Source: Aliiruegeria haliotis (GTDB lineage: Bacteria; Pseudomonadota; Alphaproteobacteria; Rhodobacterales; Rhodobacteraceae). From it: a stretch of DNA of 64,000 nucleotides. Where the stretch lies: assembly GCF_003003255.1 (NCBI RefSeq), contig NZ_PVTD01000001.1, positions 496,001 through 560,000 of the forward strand, written 5' to 3'. Shown piece after piece: positions 26,379 through 35,511 of the stretch (position 1 is the stretch's first letter; each line of letters opens with the position of its first letter). The notes beneath the pieces were generated by a model, which saw only the letters and a list, made by a program, of their open reading frames with translations, made no database searches and was not told where the DNA came from. Position numbers and translations under genes: made by a program.

Positions 26379-26432
26379 GGCGCGGGCGCCGGGGTCTGCG
26401 GACACCACCGGCTGCACCGGCGACAGGACACC

Positions 26433-26463
26433 AAAGGCGGGCCCCCCGGGTGCCCGCCTTTTT
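26433..26463 (+). terminator. Rho-independent terminator of fbpA
   Basis: 10-bp stem AAAGGCGGGC/GCCCGCCTTT with a 9-nt loop and a T-rich tail, 55 bp after the fbpA stop. The following ~330 bp (26464-26790) hold no supported gene and presumably the promoter of the VPLPA-CTERM gene. Confidence 0.85.
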
Positions 26464-26790
26464 CGTTCAAGGGCAGGGGAGAGCTAGCGCCCAAACCTGA
26501 GGCGCGTTTCTTTCCGACTCAGCAAAACGCCGCCTGTCCCCCGGCGCAACTGCATCCGGGACGCAATGATGTTGCGCCGAAGCGACATTCGGCAGGAGAG
26601 TTCTGGGCGAACGCCCGCCGTCAGTCGGGCCCAGAACACGGCCCAAAGGCGTTGTTTCATTGCCGCGAAGCAGGTTGCGCGGGGGACTGGCTCACGCAAA
26701 GGTAGCAGCTCCGTTCACGCGGCCTGCCTTGTGCGTGCTCTGGCAGAAGCCTAGCCTTTGCATACACTCAATAATTCCAGTGAGACGCAC

Positions 26791-27567
26791 ATGTTCGTCA
26801 GAAGCTTCGCACTCGCCCTGTCGCTGGCAATGGCCGCGGGTGCCGCGGACGCGGCAACCATCACCCAACAGGATTTCTCCACCCCGCCGCCTATCGCCGC
26901 CGCGAAGGCTCCGGGCGTCTGGTACACGGACCGCTACGCGCCTTCGGGCTTCACGTCGCAATCCTTCATGGGCGACGAACGCCTCGCGCTGACGCTTTCG
27001 AGCAGCGATGGCGGCACAAGCCGCCCGTCTTCCTACAGTTCCAGCTTCTACAACACGCAAGGCCGCAAGTACGATATCGACGGGGCAGGGTCCGTCTCGG
27101 TCGATTTCTTCGTCGACAGCGGGTTCGAGAACGTATCCGGCCGGACCGGTGGATTCTGGTTGACGGCGGTGGATGCCGGCGACGGCATCGTGGACTACCC
27201 GATCTTCGAGTTTTTCGACAATCAGTTCCAGGTCTGGTCCGGTGGCGGCTGGAACGCTGTCGGCACGCAATCGGGCTTTGCCTTCGGCGAGTTCGTCACC
27301 ATGTCGATAAACCTCGATATCGGGACCGACAGTCTGGATTTCCTCATCAATGGCGAGTCCCTGTTCACGGCGGGCGCCAGCGCTGCGACCGATTTCACCA
27401 ATGTCATCCTGCAGGGCATCAACACGGATGCGGGCCTGGATCGGACGCTCTACTTCGACAACCTTTTGGCCACGACCGTTGCACCGGTTCCGGTGCCGGC
27501 GGGGCTGCCGCTTCTGGCGATCGGCGTCGGCGCCCTGGGATTTGCCGTCCGCCGCCGCCGACGTTGA
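26791..27567 (+). CDS. VPLPA-CTERM sorting-domain surface protein
   Basis: 258-aa exported protein. The N-terminus MFVRSFALALSLAMAAGAADA is a signal peptide. A Ser/Gly/Thr-rich beta-type ectodomain of about 200 residues follows, with F-D-N/Y-F-D-N motifs and no recognised enzyme domain. The C-terminus is APVPVPAGLPLLAIGVGALG ending in a run of Arg: the VPLPA-CTERM tripartite signal (short motif, hydrophobic helix, basic tail) recognised by an exosortase-type enzyme in roseobacters. No exosortase gene is in this window. The ATG at 26791 was preferred to an upstream TTG. Likely attached to or released from the cell surface after processing; function unknown. Confidence 0.85.
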   Translation: MFVRSFALALSLAMAAGAADAATITQQDFSTPPPIAAAKAPGVWYTDRYAPSGFTSQSFMGDERLALTLSSSDGGTSRPSSYSSSFYNTQGRKYDIDGAGSVSVDFFVDSGFENVSGRTGGFWLTAVDAGDGIVDYPIFEFFDNQFQVWSGGGWNAVGTQSGFAFGEFVTMSINLDIGTDSLDFLINGESLFTAGASAATDFTNVILQGINTDAGLDRTLYFDNLLATTVAPVPVPAGLPLLAIGVGALGFAVRRRRR

Positions 27568-27596
27568 GCGGCGGCTACGGTTTCATTTGTCCTGAG

Positions 27597-27626
27597 ACGG
27601 GCGGGCCATCCTGGTCCGCCCGTTTT
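27597..27626. terminator. terminator between convergent genes
   Basis: 8-bp stem ACGGGCGG/CCGCCCGT with an 11-nt loop that can pair further (GCC/GGT), followed by TTTT. It serves the VPLPA-CTERM gene; fbpB converges from the right, so it may act both ways. Confidence 0.75.
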
Positions 27627-27645
27627 CGTTGGGCGGGGCCGGACT

Positions 27646-29334
27646 CTATGTCGTGGTCGATGGCGCGGCACCGTATTCGCGGGAGGTTTGCGCGCCGAGG
27701 TGACGGCAGACAAGGATAACCGGCAACAGACCCACGGCGACGATCACGAGGCTGGGCACCGCCGCCCCCTCCAGCCGCTCGTCGGAGGCTAGCCGATGCG
27801 CCTGCACCGCCAGCGTATCGAAGTTGAAGGGGCGCATGATCAAAGTCGCGGGCAGTTCCTTCATCACGTCGACGAAGACGATCAGCAGCGCGGTGAGCAC
27901 CGAGGGGCGCAGGATCGGCAGGTGAATCCGGCGCAGCATCTCAAGCGGGTGCTTGCCCAGCGTGCGGGAAACCGCGTCGATGTTGCTGTGTATCGTGCCC
28001 AGCCCGCTGTCGTAGCTGTTCAGCGCCGCCGCCATGAAACGGATCATGTAGGCCGCGACCAGAAGCCAGATCGAGCCGGTGAAGAGAAGCCCGGTGGAGA
28101 CATTGAAAGTGGCCCGCATCCAGGCATCCAGCGCGTTGTCGAAGGCCGCGAAGGGCACCAGCAGGCCCACCGCGATCACGCCCCCCGGAACCGCATATCC
28201 GATCCGGGCCACGTTGCCCGCAACGCGCGACGCCCGGCCCGGCCAGAGCCTTTGCCGGAAGCCGATAAGGATCGCGCCGAGCACCGTGAGCAGGGAGGCG
28301 ATCCCGGCCAGGATGACTGAATTCTGCATGAAGCCGAGATAGCGCGGGGAAAGCAGGTTCTGCTCCGACTCGAGCCCCATGCTCACCAGCAAGACCACGG
28401 GCAGCGCGAAGCCCAGCAAGACGGGCAGGCCGCACAGCACGACGGCGCCCCAGCGGGCCGCGCCATGCAGTTCCATCGGCGGCAAGCGCTCGAAACGTTT
28501 TCCCGCGCCATGATGGCGGGCCGCGCCGCGCTGGATCCGCTCCAGCATCGCCAGCAGCAACGCGAAGCCGAGCAGGCAGAGCGCAAGCTGCGCCGCCGCG
28601 GCCCGATCGGCCATCGTGAACCAGCTTGTGTAGATGCCGGTGGCGAAAGTCTGAACCGCGAAATAGGAGACGGTTCCGTAGTCGGCGATGGTCTCCATCA
28701 CCGTCAGCAACACGCCCCCGGCAATGGCGGGACGTGCCATCGGCAGGCTGACGCGGAAGAAGGCCGACCATGGGCCGCGCCCGAGCGCGCGGGCGGCGAG
28801 GAAGGCCGTGGCGCTCTGCTGAAGAAAGGCGGCTCGGGCGAGAAGGTAGACGTAGGGGTAAAGCACGAGGATCAGCATGATCGCGGCCCCCTCGACGGAG
28901 CGGATCTCGGGGAACCAGTAGTCGCGAGGCCCCCATCCCGTCAGGTCGCGCAGGAGCGTCTGCACGGGGCCGGGATGGTCGAGGAAATCCGTGTAGGCAT
29001 AGCCCATGACATAGGCAGGGAAGGCCAGCGGCAGAGCCAGCGCGATCTCGAACATCCGGGCGCCGGGAAAGCGGGTCATGGTAACCAGCCAGGCGGCTCC
29101 GGTGCCGATGGCAGCTGTGCCAACGGCGACGATGACCGCCAGTTGCAGCGTCGTGGCCGAATAGGTCCACAGCACGGTTTCGGAGAGGTGCCGCAGCGTC
29201 TCCGTGGAGCCGAGCATGGCGGCAACGGCCACCGCGATCATCGGCAGCAGGCAGAGGGCCGCAACGAAAAGCGCCCCCCCGCGAAGCAGGCCGGACGCAA
29301 GACGCTCGGCCAGGGCAAGGGGGCGCAAGCTCAT
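27646..29334 (-). CDS. fbpB: ferric iron ABC transporter permease (FbpB/SfuB-type)
   Basis: 562-aa permease made of two fused BPD_transp_1 halves, about twelve membrane helices. Each half carries an EAA loop: ARALGRGPWSAFFRVSLPMARP in the first and SRTLGKHPLEMLRRIHLPIL in the second, the pattern of SfuB/FbpB/ThiP-type permeases. Twin-domain length matches FbpB. It begins 13 bases after the tpiA stop on the same strand with no good ribosome binding site; an AT-rich GATAAAAACGCTTTC motif, shared with fbpA's upstream repeats, abuts its start codon. The substrate-binding partner is presumably FbpA at 25356. An FbpC ATPase is missing here. Confidence 0.9.
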   Translation of the reverse strand: MSLRPLALAERLASGLLRGGALFVAALCLLPMIAVAVAAMLGSTETLRHLSETVLWTYSATTLQLAVIVAVGTAAIGTGAAWLVTMTRFPGARMFEIALALPLAFPAYVMGYAYTDFLDHPGPVQTLLRDLTGWGPRDYWFPEIRSVEGAAIMLILVLYPYVYLLARAAFLQQSATAFLAARALGRGPWSAFFRVSLPMARPAIAGGVLLTVMETIADYGTVSYFAVQTFATGIYTSWFTMADRAAAAQLALCLLGFALLLAMLERIQRGAARHHGAGKRFERLPPMELHGAARWGAVVLCGLPVLLGFALPVVLLVSMGLESEQNLLSPRYLGFMQNSVILAGIASLLTVLGAILIGFRQRLWPGRASRVAGNVARIGYAVPGGVIAVGLLVPFAAFDNALDAWMRATFNVSTGLLFTGSIWLLVAAYMIRFMAAALNSYDSGLGTIHSNIDAVSRTLGKHPLEMLRRIHLPILRPSVLTALLIVFVDVMKELPATLIMRPFNFDTLAVQAHRLASDERLEGAAVPSLVIVAVGLLPVILVCRHLGAQTSREYGAAPSTTT

Positions 29335-29347
29335 GAAAGCGTTTTTA

Positions 29348-30097
29348 TCAGGATTTCTGGAGCGCGTCGATGATGGCGCCGAAATCGGCGGCCTTCAGGG
29401 ATGCTCCACCGACCAGCGCGCCATCGACGTTCTCCACCGCGAAGATCTCGGCGGCGTTCGAAGGCTTAACCGAACCGCCGTAGAGAAGCGAAACAGCGCC
29501 ACCGACTTCGGCGCCGAACCGCTCCGTCAGCTTTGCGCGCATGAAATCATGCACTTCCGTGATCTGTTCGATGGTGGGGATGCGCCCGGTTCCGATGGCC
29601 CAGACGGGTTCGTAGGCGACGACGAGCGTTTCGCCGGAGATGCCGTCGGGGATCGAGCCGGCAAGCTGTGCGCCGACGAGATCGAGGGTTTCGCCCGCGT
29701 CGCGCTGCTCCAGCGTTTCGCCGACGCAGACCACGGCGACGAGGCCCGCGCCGGTGGCGGCGACCGCCTTGGCGTTGACCTGTTCGTTGGTCTCACCGTG
29801 ATCGGTGCGGCGTTCGGAGTGACCTAGGATCACGTAGGCGCCGCCGGCATCCTTGATCATCTCGGCAGAGATATCGCCGGTATGCGCGCCGGAGGCATTG
29901 GCGTGACAATCCTGGGCGCCGGTGGCGATGGGGCCGGAGCCGACACGCTTGCTCAGGCGGTCGAGGAGGGTCGCGGGCGGGCAGATCAGCACGCCGCAGC
30001 CCGGGTCCGGGTAGGCCGCGATCATCGCGTCGATCTCGGCCAGGGAGGCCTCGGTGCCGTTCATCTTCCAGTTTCCGGCGGCAAGTTTCTGCGCCAT
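29348..30097 (-). CDS. tpiA: triosephosphate isomerase
   Basis: 249-aa TIM-barrel enzyme interconverting dihydroxyacetone phosphate and glyceraldehyde 3-phosphate. The start has GNWKMNG (catalytic Asn-Lys), ILGHSERR carries the catalytic His, [13 protein letters not shown] the catalytic Glu and the mobile loop, and [12 protein letters not shown] the phosphate-binding C-terminal loop. GGAGGGA lies about 6 nt before the ATG. Full length. It is co-directional with fbpB. Confidence 0.98.
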   Translation of the reverse strand: MAQKLAAGNWKMNGTEASLAEIDAMIAAYPDPGCGVLICPPATLLDRLSKRVGSGPIATGAQDCHANASGAHTGDISAEMIKDAGGAYVILGHSERRTDHGETNEQVNAKAVAATGAGLVAVVCVGETLEQRDAGETLDLVGAQLAGSIPDGISGETLVVAYEPVWAIGTGRIPTIEQITEVHDFMRAKLTERFGAEVGGAVSLLYGGSVKPSNAAEIFAVENVDGALVGGASLKAADFGAIIDALQKS

Positions 30098-30199
30098 GGA
30101 TCATCCCTCCGATTGGGGTTTGGGGTTGGCGGCAGATTGCAGGGGCGGCGCCCAGCGTCAAGGGGCACGGGGCGCGGCCAAATGATGCCTCTTGAGTTC

Positions 30200-31048
30200 T
30201 CAGTCCGGGCCGGGGCGTAAGCTGTGATCGCTCAGCAGCCGTGCCAGCGCCTCCAGCGCGGCGCGAACCGGCGGATCGTGCCGCGCCTCGTGGTGCGCAA
30301 CGAGCCATTCGTCGTGCGACAGCTCCTCAATCGGTGGTGAAAGCCGGTGAAGCCCGGGCACGGCATCGCCGGCGAAACATGGCAGGACGATGCGCCCGAT
30401 CCCCTGAAGGGCTAGATCGACGGCAAGCCGGGTGTCGCTTGCCAGCATGACTATCTGGTCCGAGCGGTTGTCGCGGACCCAGCGCGCCGTCGGGGTCAAA
30501 CGCCCGTCCTGCGGCAGGGCGATATATCCGGTCGACTCCTCGGAGGTGCCGTATTCGGCATTCTCGATCCGGCAGGTGCGCCGCCCGGCCAGCCATTCCT
30601 GCTCTGGCCGCTTGTTGCGGATGCCGATATCGGCCTGCCGCCGGGCGATATCAAGCTGCAGGCTGGACGTCAGCAAGTCCGGTGCCCAGATCGACTCCTC
30701 GGACCAGATGCGGCGGATGTTGTGGGCGATGAACCAGGACGTCCAGGTGCCGGCCGTGATCCGGACCCGCGCAACGGAACTGCCTTCATCCCGCCAGCGA
30801 CCGATGCTGGCGGCGGCGGATTTGAGCGGCACGGCCCTGTCCAGAAGCTCCCGCCCGTCGGCGGTGAGCCTGTAGCCGCTCGCCCCCCGCACGAAAAGCC
30901 TGCGGCCTAGCTCCGCCTCCAGCCGGGTCATCTTTCGGCCCATCGTCGGAACGCTGATGCCGCTTTGCCTGGCGGCGGCGGTGAGCGATCCCGTCTCCGC
31001 TACCAATAGGAACATGGCGAGGTCGTCGAGTGGGAGTGGGCATTTCAT
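30200..31048 (-). CDS. LysR-family transcriptional regulator
   Basis: 282-aa LysR regulator. The helix-turn-helix is at residues 8-65 (FLLVAETGSLTAAARQSGISVPTMGRKMTRLE, given in two parts: FLLVAETGSLTAAARQSG and ISVPTMGRKMTRLEAELG), and the rest is a substrate-binding effector domain that is shorter than average. Divergent from a possible small gene at 31142 and convergent with nothing nearby; target unknown. Effector unknown. Confidence 0.85.
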   Translation of the reverse strand: MKCPLPLDDLAMFLLVAETGSLTAAARQSGISVPTMGRKMTRLEAELGRRLFVRGASGYRLTADGRELLDRAVPLKSAAASIGRWRDEGSSVARVRITAGTWTSWFIAHNIRRIWSEESIWAPDLLTSSLQLDIARRQADIGIRNKRPEQEWLAGRRTCRIENAEYGTSEESTGYIALPQDGRLTPTARWVRDNRSDQIVMLASDTRLAVDLALQGIGRIVLPCFAGDAVPGLHRLSPPIEELSHDEWLVAHHEARHDPPVRAALEALARLLSDHSLRPGPD

Positions 31049-31141
31049 TTTTGAAACTACACCTGCGATGTCGGCGGCTCCCCGAGGGCGAATGCAGGTG
31101 ATTTATTGAGGCAAGACATTCACGAATGAAAGAGGAATATG

Positions 31142-31375
31142 ATGGCTGTGCATCCGATATATGACCTGCGAGGCGACCAATGCTGGCGCGAACGGGGCGA
31201 GTTGACGGAACGGGACCTGATCGAATCCCGTATCCGCAGCCGCACCAAATGGGCGACGCGCCTCAGGCGGCTAAAGCTGCGCGCGGCGGTGTTCGGACGG
31301 TCTGGAAGGGGTATGACGGACGGTTTCCGGCGGATCAACCGGCACCGCCCTCCGACAGGCTCTCGTCGAACTTGA
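31142..31375 (+). CDS. possible small basic protein
   Basis: 77-aa frame beginning MAVHPIYDLRGDQCW, rich in Arg (about 20 of 77), with AGAGG six bases before the ATG. It is divergent from the LysR gene, a position where LysR targets are often found. However, its 3' end overlaps the convergent FeS-carrier gene by 41 bases and no homologue comes to mind. The coding composition of the first 55 residues is plausible; the last part may be fortuitous. Confidence 0.35.
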   Translation: MAVHPIYDLRGDQCWRERGELTERDLIESRIRSRTKWATRLRRLKLRAAVFGRSGRGMTDGFRRINRHRPPTGSRRT

Positions 31376-31706
31376 TCGACTCGCCGCAGCCACAGGCCTC
31401 GGAAACGTTCGGATTGCGGAACTTGAAGCCGGCTTCCAGCAGGGAGATTTCGTAGTCGATCTCGGTGCCGAAAAGGAACATCTGCGCCATGGGCGCGATC
31501 ATCACACGCGCCCCGTCCTGCTCGACAACTTCGTCGAGCGGGTCGATCTCCTCGGCGTAGTCCATGGTGTATTCCATGCCCGCGCAGCCGCCCTTCTTGA
31601 CGCCAACGCGAAGCCCCTGATGGCCATCACGCTCCATCAGCTTCGAGATCTGCGCGGCAGCGCGCGGGGTCAGGGTCACGGCCTGTTTGCCGGGAATGGA
31701 GAACAT
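31335..31706 (-). CDS. sufA: A-type iron-sulfur cluster carrier (SufA/IscA/ErpA family)
   Basis: 123-aa A-type carrier with the three conserved Cys in KKGGCAGMEY and EACGCGES. The N-terminus MFSIPGKQAVTLTPRAA is the form usual in Rhodobacteraceae, which together with AAAGGTG seven bases upstream supports the start at 31706 over an ATG at 31754. It accepts or delivers [2Fe-2S]/[4Fe-4S] clusters in the SUF pathway. The next gene upstream (31802-32161) encodes the SufT-like protein. The rest of a suf operon is not in this window. Confidence 0.93.
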   Translation of the reverse strand: MFSIPGKQAVTLTPRAAAQISKLMERDGHQGLRVGVKKGGCAGMEYTMDYAEEIDPLDEVVEQDGARVMIAPMAQMFLFGTEIDYEISLLEAGFKFRNPNVSEACGCGESIKFDESLSEGGAG

Positions 31707-31801
31707 CACATGCACCTTTGCTCTGGCCCCATAACCTAGGGGCGCGTCGGTCATGGCTCAACCCCCGCAACGCAATCGTGTGCTGCGGCGGGGCGACGTG
31801 C

Positions 31802-32161
31802 CTACATGAAGCCCAGTTCGAGCCGCGCCTCGTCGGACATCATCTCCATGCCCCAGGGCGGCTCCCACGTAAGCTCGACATCCACTTGCTTGACCCCGGG
31901 CAGGGGTTCGATGGCTTCCGCGACCCATCCGGGCATGTCGCCCGCAACCGGACAGCCCGGCGCGGTCAGCGTCATGATAACCTTCACTTCTCCGGCATCG
32001 TTGATCAGGATCGTGTAGATCAGCCCGAGGTCGTAGATATTGACCGGGATTTCCGGGTCGTACACGGACCGGCAGGCCTCCACGATCGAATCGTGCATCG
32101 GGTGTTCGGAGTTGGACGGGCGGATAAGCGGTTCGCCTTCCATGGGGGTTTCGACGGTCAT
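31802..32161 (-). CDS. SufT-like MIP18/DUF59 iron-sulfur assembly protein
   Basis: 119-aa MIP18-family protein. The conserved core is SVYDPEIPVNIYDLGLIYTI, with the family's DPEIPVN followed by the DLGLIY motif, and TLTAPGCPVAGDMPGWV, which contains the single conserved Cys. C-terminal ELTWEPPWGMEMMSDEARLE is also typical. Members help FeS delivery in SUF systems. It precedes the A-type carrier on the same strand (95 bp), so the two likely form one operon. Residue patterns and context agree; confidence is high for the family. Confidence 0.93.
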   Translation of the reverse strand: MTVETPMEGEPLIRPSNSEHPMHDSIVEACRSVYDPEIPVNIYDLGLIYTILINDAGEVKVIMTLTAPGCPVAGDMPGWVAEAIEPLPGVKQVDVELTWEPPWGMEMMSDEARLELGFM

Positions 32162-32372
32162 CTGGGAGTGTCCTCGATCGATAGTTGATTATTCATATAG
32201 GGAATACGGCAGAGGTGGTCCAGTGCGACCCGGCGCATTCAAAGTCGCCCCCGGCGAGCGCACCGGCCGAAACAAATGCCCGTGACAAACGCCCTGCCGG
32301 AACGCAAGCTGGTGGTGCACCAGTTCCCAATGTTGTTCTTCCCCTATTCAATAGCTTCATGTGGTGTCTTAG

Positions 32373-33197
32373 ATGTTTGAAATTGCAAATAAATACCAGG
32401 AACTCCTGCAGCCGGCGACAGTGTTCGCGGCAAGTGTCCTGCTGGCATGGCTGTTTCAGAAATATGTCCGACCGGAGGCCGGTGATGCCTTGATGGCCAG
32501 CCTGATCTTCGTGCCGGTCCTGATCTTTCTCGTTGGCGACCGCAAACTGATCGAGGTGTCCGGGTTCGGCTTCGCCGTAAAATTGGAGGAGGCCGGGGCG
32601 AGCCGGCTGGACGATGTCTTTTCGGAGCAACTCACGGAGGACCTTCCGCAGGACCTGACCATGGCGTCTCCCGATGAACTCGCGGCCTATTTCCAGGCCT
32701 GCGAGCGGCATTTCGTCATCCGCACTAACCTGGTTCCCGATTGGAAAAGTGACATGATTGATCCCTATGTTGTTTACGCGACCGAGGCGATCCGCGGGTC
32801 GTTGGCCTGCGGGCGGCTCATTGGCGTGATCGTGCTGGACGAAGATGACAGCTATGTCGGCTCATATGATGCCGGGTTCTTTCAGGAATCATTGTCGCTG
32901 TGGACGATCCCGACCGGGACGTCCAAGGAGGCTGTCGCGGCGTCGATCCGCCAGCGAACGATATTCGGCACGGCTCTTGTCCATCCAACCAAGCGCCTGA
33001 CCCCTGGAGAGGGGTATGTCGCCGCGATCAACGAACGGGCGACGCTGTTCGAGGCCTTCGAGGCATTCGAGGAGATCGAAGGCGAGATGCTGGTCATCAC
33101 CGATACGCTCGGACGGATGAAGGGCGTTCTGGACCGTCAGGCCGTGCGCGACAAAATCCTCGGAAAGGTTGTCTCGTCGCTTTCCGCCGACGACTGA
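32373..33197 (+). CDS. membrane protein with a CBS-like C-terminal region
   Basis: 274-aa protein. Two hydrophobic segments at residues 13-30 and 38-55 (LLAWLFQKYV..., SLIFVPVLIFLVGD) form an N-terminal membrane anchor. The remaining 215 residues are soluble; the end MLVITDTLGRMKGVLDRQAVRDKIL resembles the strand-turn-strand-helix of a CBS domain (given as MLVITDTLGRMKG and VLDRQAVRDKIL), though a complete pair cannot be recognised. It lies 60 bp ahead of tgt but shows no functional link. Function unknown. Confidence 0.7.
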   Translation: MFEIANKYQELLQPATVFAASVLLAWLFQKYVRPEAGDALMASLIFVPVLIFLVGDRKLIEVSGFGFAVKLEEAGASRLDDVFSEQLTEDLPQDLTMASPDELAAYFQACERHFVIRTNLVPDWKSDMIDPYVVYATEAIRGSLACGRLIGVIVLDEDDSYVGSYDAGFFQESLSLWTIPTGTSKEAVAASIRQRTIFGTALVHPTKRLTPGEGYVAAINERATLFEAFEAFEEIEGEMLVITDTLGRMKGVLDRQAVRDKILGKVVSSLSADD

Positions 33198-33257
33198 CGC
33201 GGCACCTTGGCAATTGCGGTGGCGCCCGCTACATCAGCGCGACCCGAGGAGAGAGCC

Positions 33258-34388
33258 GTGGACAAGACATTCTCGTTTTCCCTGAACGCCACCGACGGCA
33301 AGGCCCGCACGGGTGTCATCTCAACCCCGCGCGGGGAGATCCGGACCCCTGCCTTCATGCCGGTGGGCACAGCCGCGACCGTCAAGGCGATGTTGCCGGA
33401 GAACGTGCGCGCCACCGGCGCCGATATCCTGCTGGGCAACACCTACCACCTTATGTTGCGCCCCACGGCGGAGCGGATCGACCGGCTTGGCGGGTTGCAT
33501 GACTTCATGAACTGGGAGCGGCCGATCCTGACGGATTCCGGCGGGTTCCAGGTGATGAGCCTGACCGCGCTGCGGAAGATCACGGAGCAGGGCGTCCGGT
33601 TCAAATCCCATATCGACGGCTCGGTCCACGAGCTGAGTCCGGAGCGGTCGATGGAGATCCAGCGGTTGCTGGGCTCCGATATCGTGATGTGTTTCGACGA
33701 ATGTCCGGCGTTGCCTGCTGATCGCGACCGGATCGCGGAGAGCATGCGGATGTCGATGCGGTGGGCGCAACGGTCGCGCGACGCTTTCGGGGATCGGCCG
33801 GGACATGCGCTGTTCGGAATTCAGCAAGGGGGGCTGGAAGAGGATCTGCGCGGCGAGAGCGCCGAGGCCTTGCGCGGCATCGGCTTCGATGGCTACGCCA
33901 TTGGCGGCCTTGCGGTCGGCGAAGGGCAGAAAGCTATGTTCGAGACGCTCGACTACGCGCCCGACATGCTGCCCACCGACAAGCCGCGCTACCTTATGGG
34001 GGTCGGAAAACCGGACGACATTGTCGGCGCGGTGAAGCGGGGGGTCGACATGATGGATTGCGTGCTGCCATCGCGCTCCGGACGGACAGGGCAGGTCTTC
34101 ACCCGGCGCGGGGTTCTGAACATCAAGAATGCGCGGCACCAGGACGACCCGCGCCCAATCGACGAGCATTGCAACTGCCCGGCCTGCGCCAACTACTCTC
34201 GGGCCTACCTGCACCACGTCTTCCGCGCACAGGAGATCATCTCCTCGATGCTGCTGACCTGGCACAACCTGCACTACTATCAGGAAATCATGCAGGGCAT
34301 GCGGGACGCGATCGCAGCCGGCCGGTTCGCCGCGTGGGAGGCTGACTTCCACGCAGAACGTGCCGCGGGAGACATCGAGCCCGTCTGA
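33258..34388 (+). CDS. tgt: queuine/preQ1 tRNA-guanine transglycosylase
   Basis: 376-aa TGT, which exchanges guanine-34 of GUN-anticodon tRNAs for preQ1. Visible are the catalytic Asp regions ([12 protein letters not shown], and GGLAVGEG with MDCVLPSR, containing the nucleophile Asp) and the zinc ligands in [10 protein letters not shown] followed by the HH pair. A GTG start at 33258 (VDKTFSFSL, with GAGGAGAG just upstream) gives the family's usual length of about 375; a TTG further upstream would add unmatched residues. Confidence 0.95.
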   Translation: MDKTFSFSLNATDGKARTGVISTPRGEIRTPAFMPVGTAATVKAMLPENVRATGADILLGNTYHLMLRPTAERIDRLGGLHDFMNWERPILTDSGGFQVMSLTALRKITEQGVRFKSHIDGSVHELSPERSMEIQRLLGSDIVMCFDECPALPADRDRIAESMRMSMRWAQRSRDAFGDRPGHALFGIQQGGLEEDLRGESAEALRGIGFDGYAIGGLAVGEGQKAMFETLDYAPDMLPTDKPRYLMGVGKPDDIVGAVKRGVDMMDCVLPSRSGRTGQVFTRRGVLNIKNARHQDDPRPIDEHCNCPACANYSRAYLHHVFRAQEIISSMLLTWHNLHYYQEIMQGMRDAIAAGRFAAWEADFHAERAAGDIEPV

Positions 34389-34507
34389 TGTGCTGCCACG
34401 AGGGGCGGGGCGTCGGGTGACGCTACGTCGTCTTGAGGCGCGGAATATGGTATACTGCCAGCAGGGCTGTCCGATCACGGGCGGCCTTGTTCATTTGGGA
34501 GGATACC

Positions 34508-35119
34508 ATGGCAGACGTCAATTTCATGACGGCAACCGTTGCTCACGTCGATTCCGACTACGTCGACACAGCCTTCGGCCATTGCGAGACCATTGCCAAC
34601 GACCTGCGTGGCTCCGCGGCCGCCACGGCGCGCTACGGGATGCTCCAGACCGGCGACTGGACATCTCACATCATCTTCTTGGCCAGCTACAAGACAGCCG
34701 CCGATGTTGAGAAGGGATGGGATACGATTGCGGCCAGTGCGGGGTTCCGGGCGATGGCGGCGGACGGAAAGTCGCAGATCAAGCTGCGCAATGTCGTGCG
34801 GTTGTCCGATGTGAGCATCCCCGTGAAGGCATCGACGGGGCCGGGATATGGCGTGATCACCCGCCTTGGGTCGGCGACACCCATGGTCGACGAGATCAGG
34901 GAACTCCTGCCGATTTTCATCGACAACGGCGCGCAAATCCTGCGGTACGGCACGCTGGTGACCGGATCAGCGGCCGGTCGGCGCCTGATGGCAGTGGGCT
35001 ATCCGTCGATGGCGGCCATAGACGCCACCTATGAGGCGCTGATGGCGAGCGAGGGCTACAAGTCGATCATGGCGCAGGTCGAGCTCGATTTCCGCAATAT
35101 CGTCCGCCTCGCCGGGTAG
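34508..35119 (+). CDS. conserved protein with internal duplication, unknown function
   Basis: 203-aa soluble protein preceded by GGGAGG. The two halves are related: both carry the pattern YGxLxTG, then an A/S-rich helix, then AsxGyxxxxA, ending in RNVVRL (residues near 93) and RNIVRL (near the C-terminus). It looks like a duplicated ferredoxin-like (dimeric alpha-beta barrel) unit of about 100 residues. No catalytic residues stand out. It lies between tgt and lon without an obvious link to either. Function unknown. Confidence 0.75.
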   Translation: MADVNFMTATVAHVDSDYVDTAFGHCETIANDLRGSAAATARYGMLQTGDWTSHIIFLASYKTAADVEKGWDTIAASAGFRAMAADGKSQIKLRNVVRLSDVSIPVKASTGPGYGVITRLGSATPMVDEIRELLPIFIDNGAQILRYGTLVTGSAAGRRLMAVGYPSMAAIDATYEALMASEGYKSIMAQVELDFRNIVRLAG

Positions 35120-35403
35120 CGGCGGCAGGGCAATCTGCCAGAACACTGGCAGCGGGCGTAGTGTAAGGGCTCACCGGATTCGCCCGCCCGATCACAAGAC
35201 AGCGAGTCCGAAGGGCCGCTCAACGTGGCCCATGCGCCGCGCGGGCTGTGAAACCAGCCGGTGCGGCGCCGAATCTGGCGCCGAGGGACCGCGTGATTTC
35301 AGGGGCTTCGCGGCTGATGGCGCGAGGTCGGAGGGATGCGCGGATTGTCTGCTTGCCCCTTCGCACGGGCGCAGGCAGAGTGGTGGCCAAACACAGGACA
35401 TGG

Positions 35404-35431
35404 TTGAAACCTGCCGGGGCTGACCCCACAT
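35404..35431 (+). promoter_or_regulatory. candidate heat-shock (RpoH) promoter of lon
   Basis: TTGAAA (35404-35409) and CCCCACAT (35424-35431) separated by 14 bp resemble the RpoH -35 (CTTGAAA) and -10 (CCCCATnT) elements, placed about 80 bp before the lon start. lon is a classical heat-shock gene, so the match is plausible. The rest of the 390-bp gap (35120-35511) holds no supported gene. Confidence 0.5.
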
Positions 35432-35511
35432 GTCGAGACCATGACCGGAGGAGGCCGAGTGTTGCTGCAAAGCGGGGCCGGAGCCTTCTTGCCAAGAACA
35501 GGAAAACGAGC

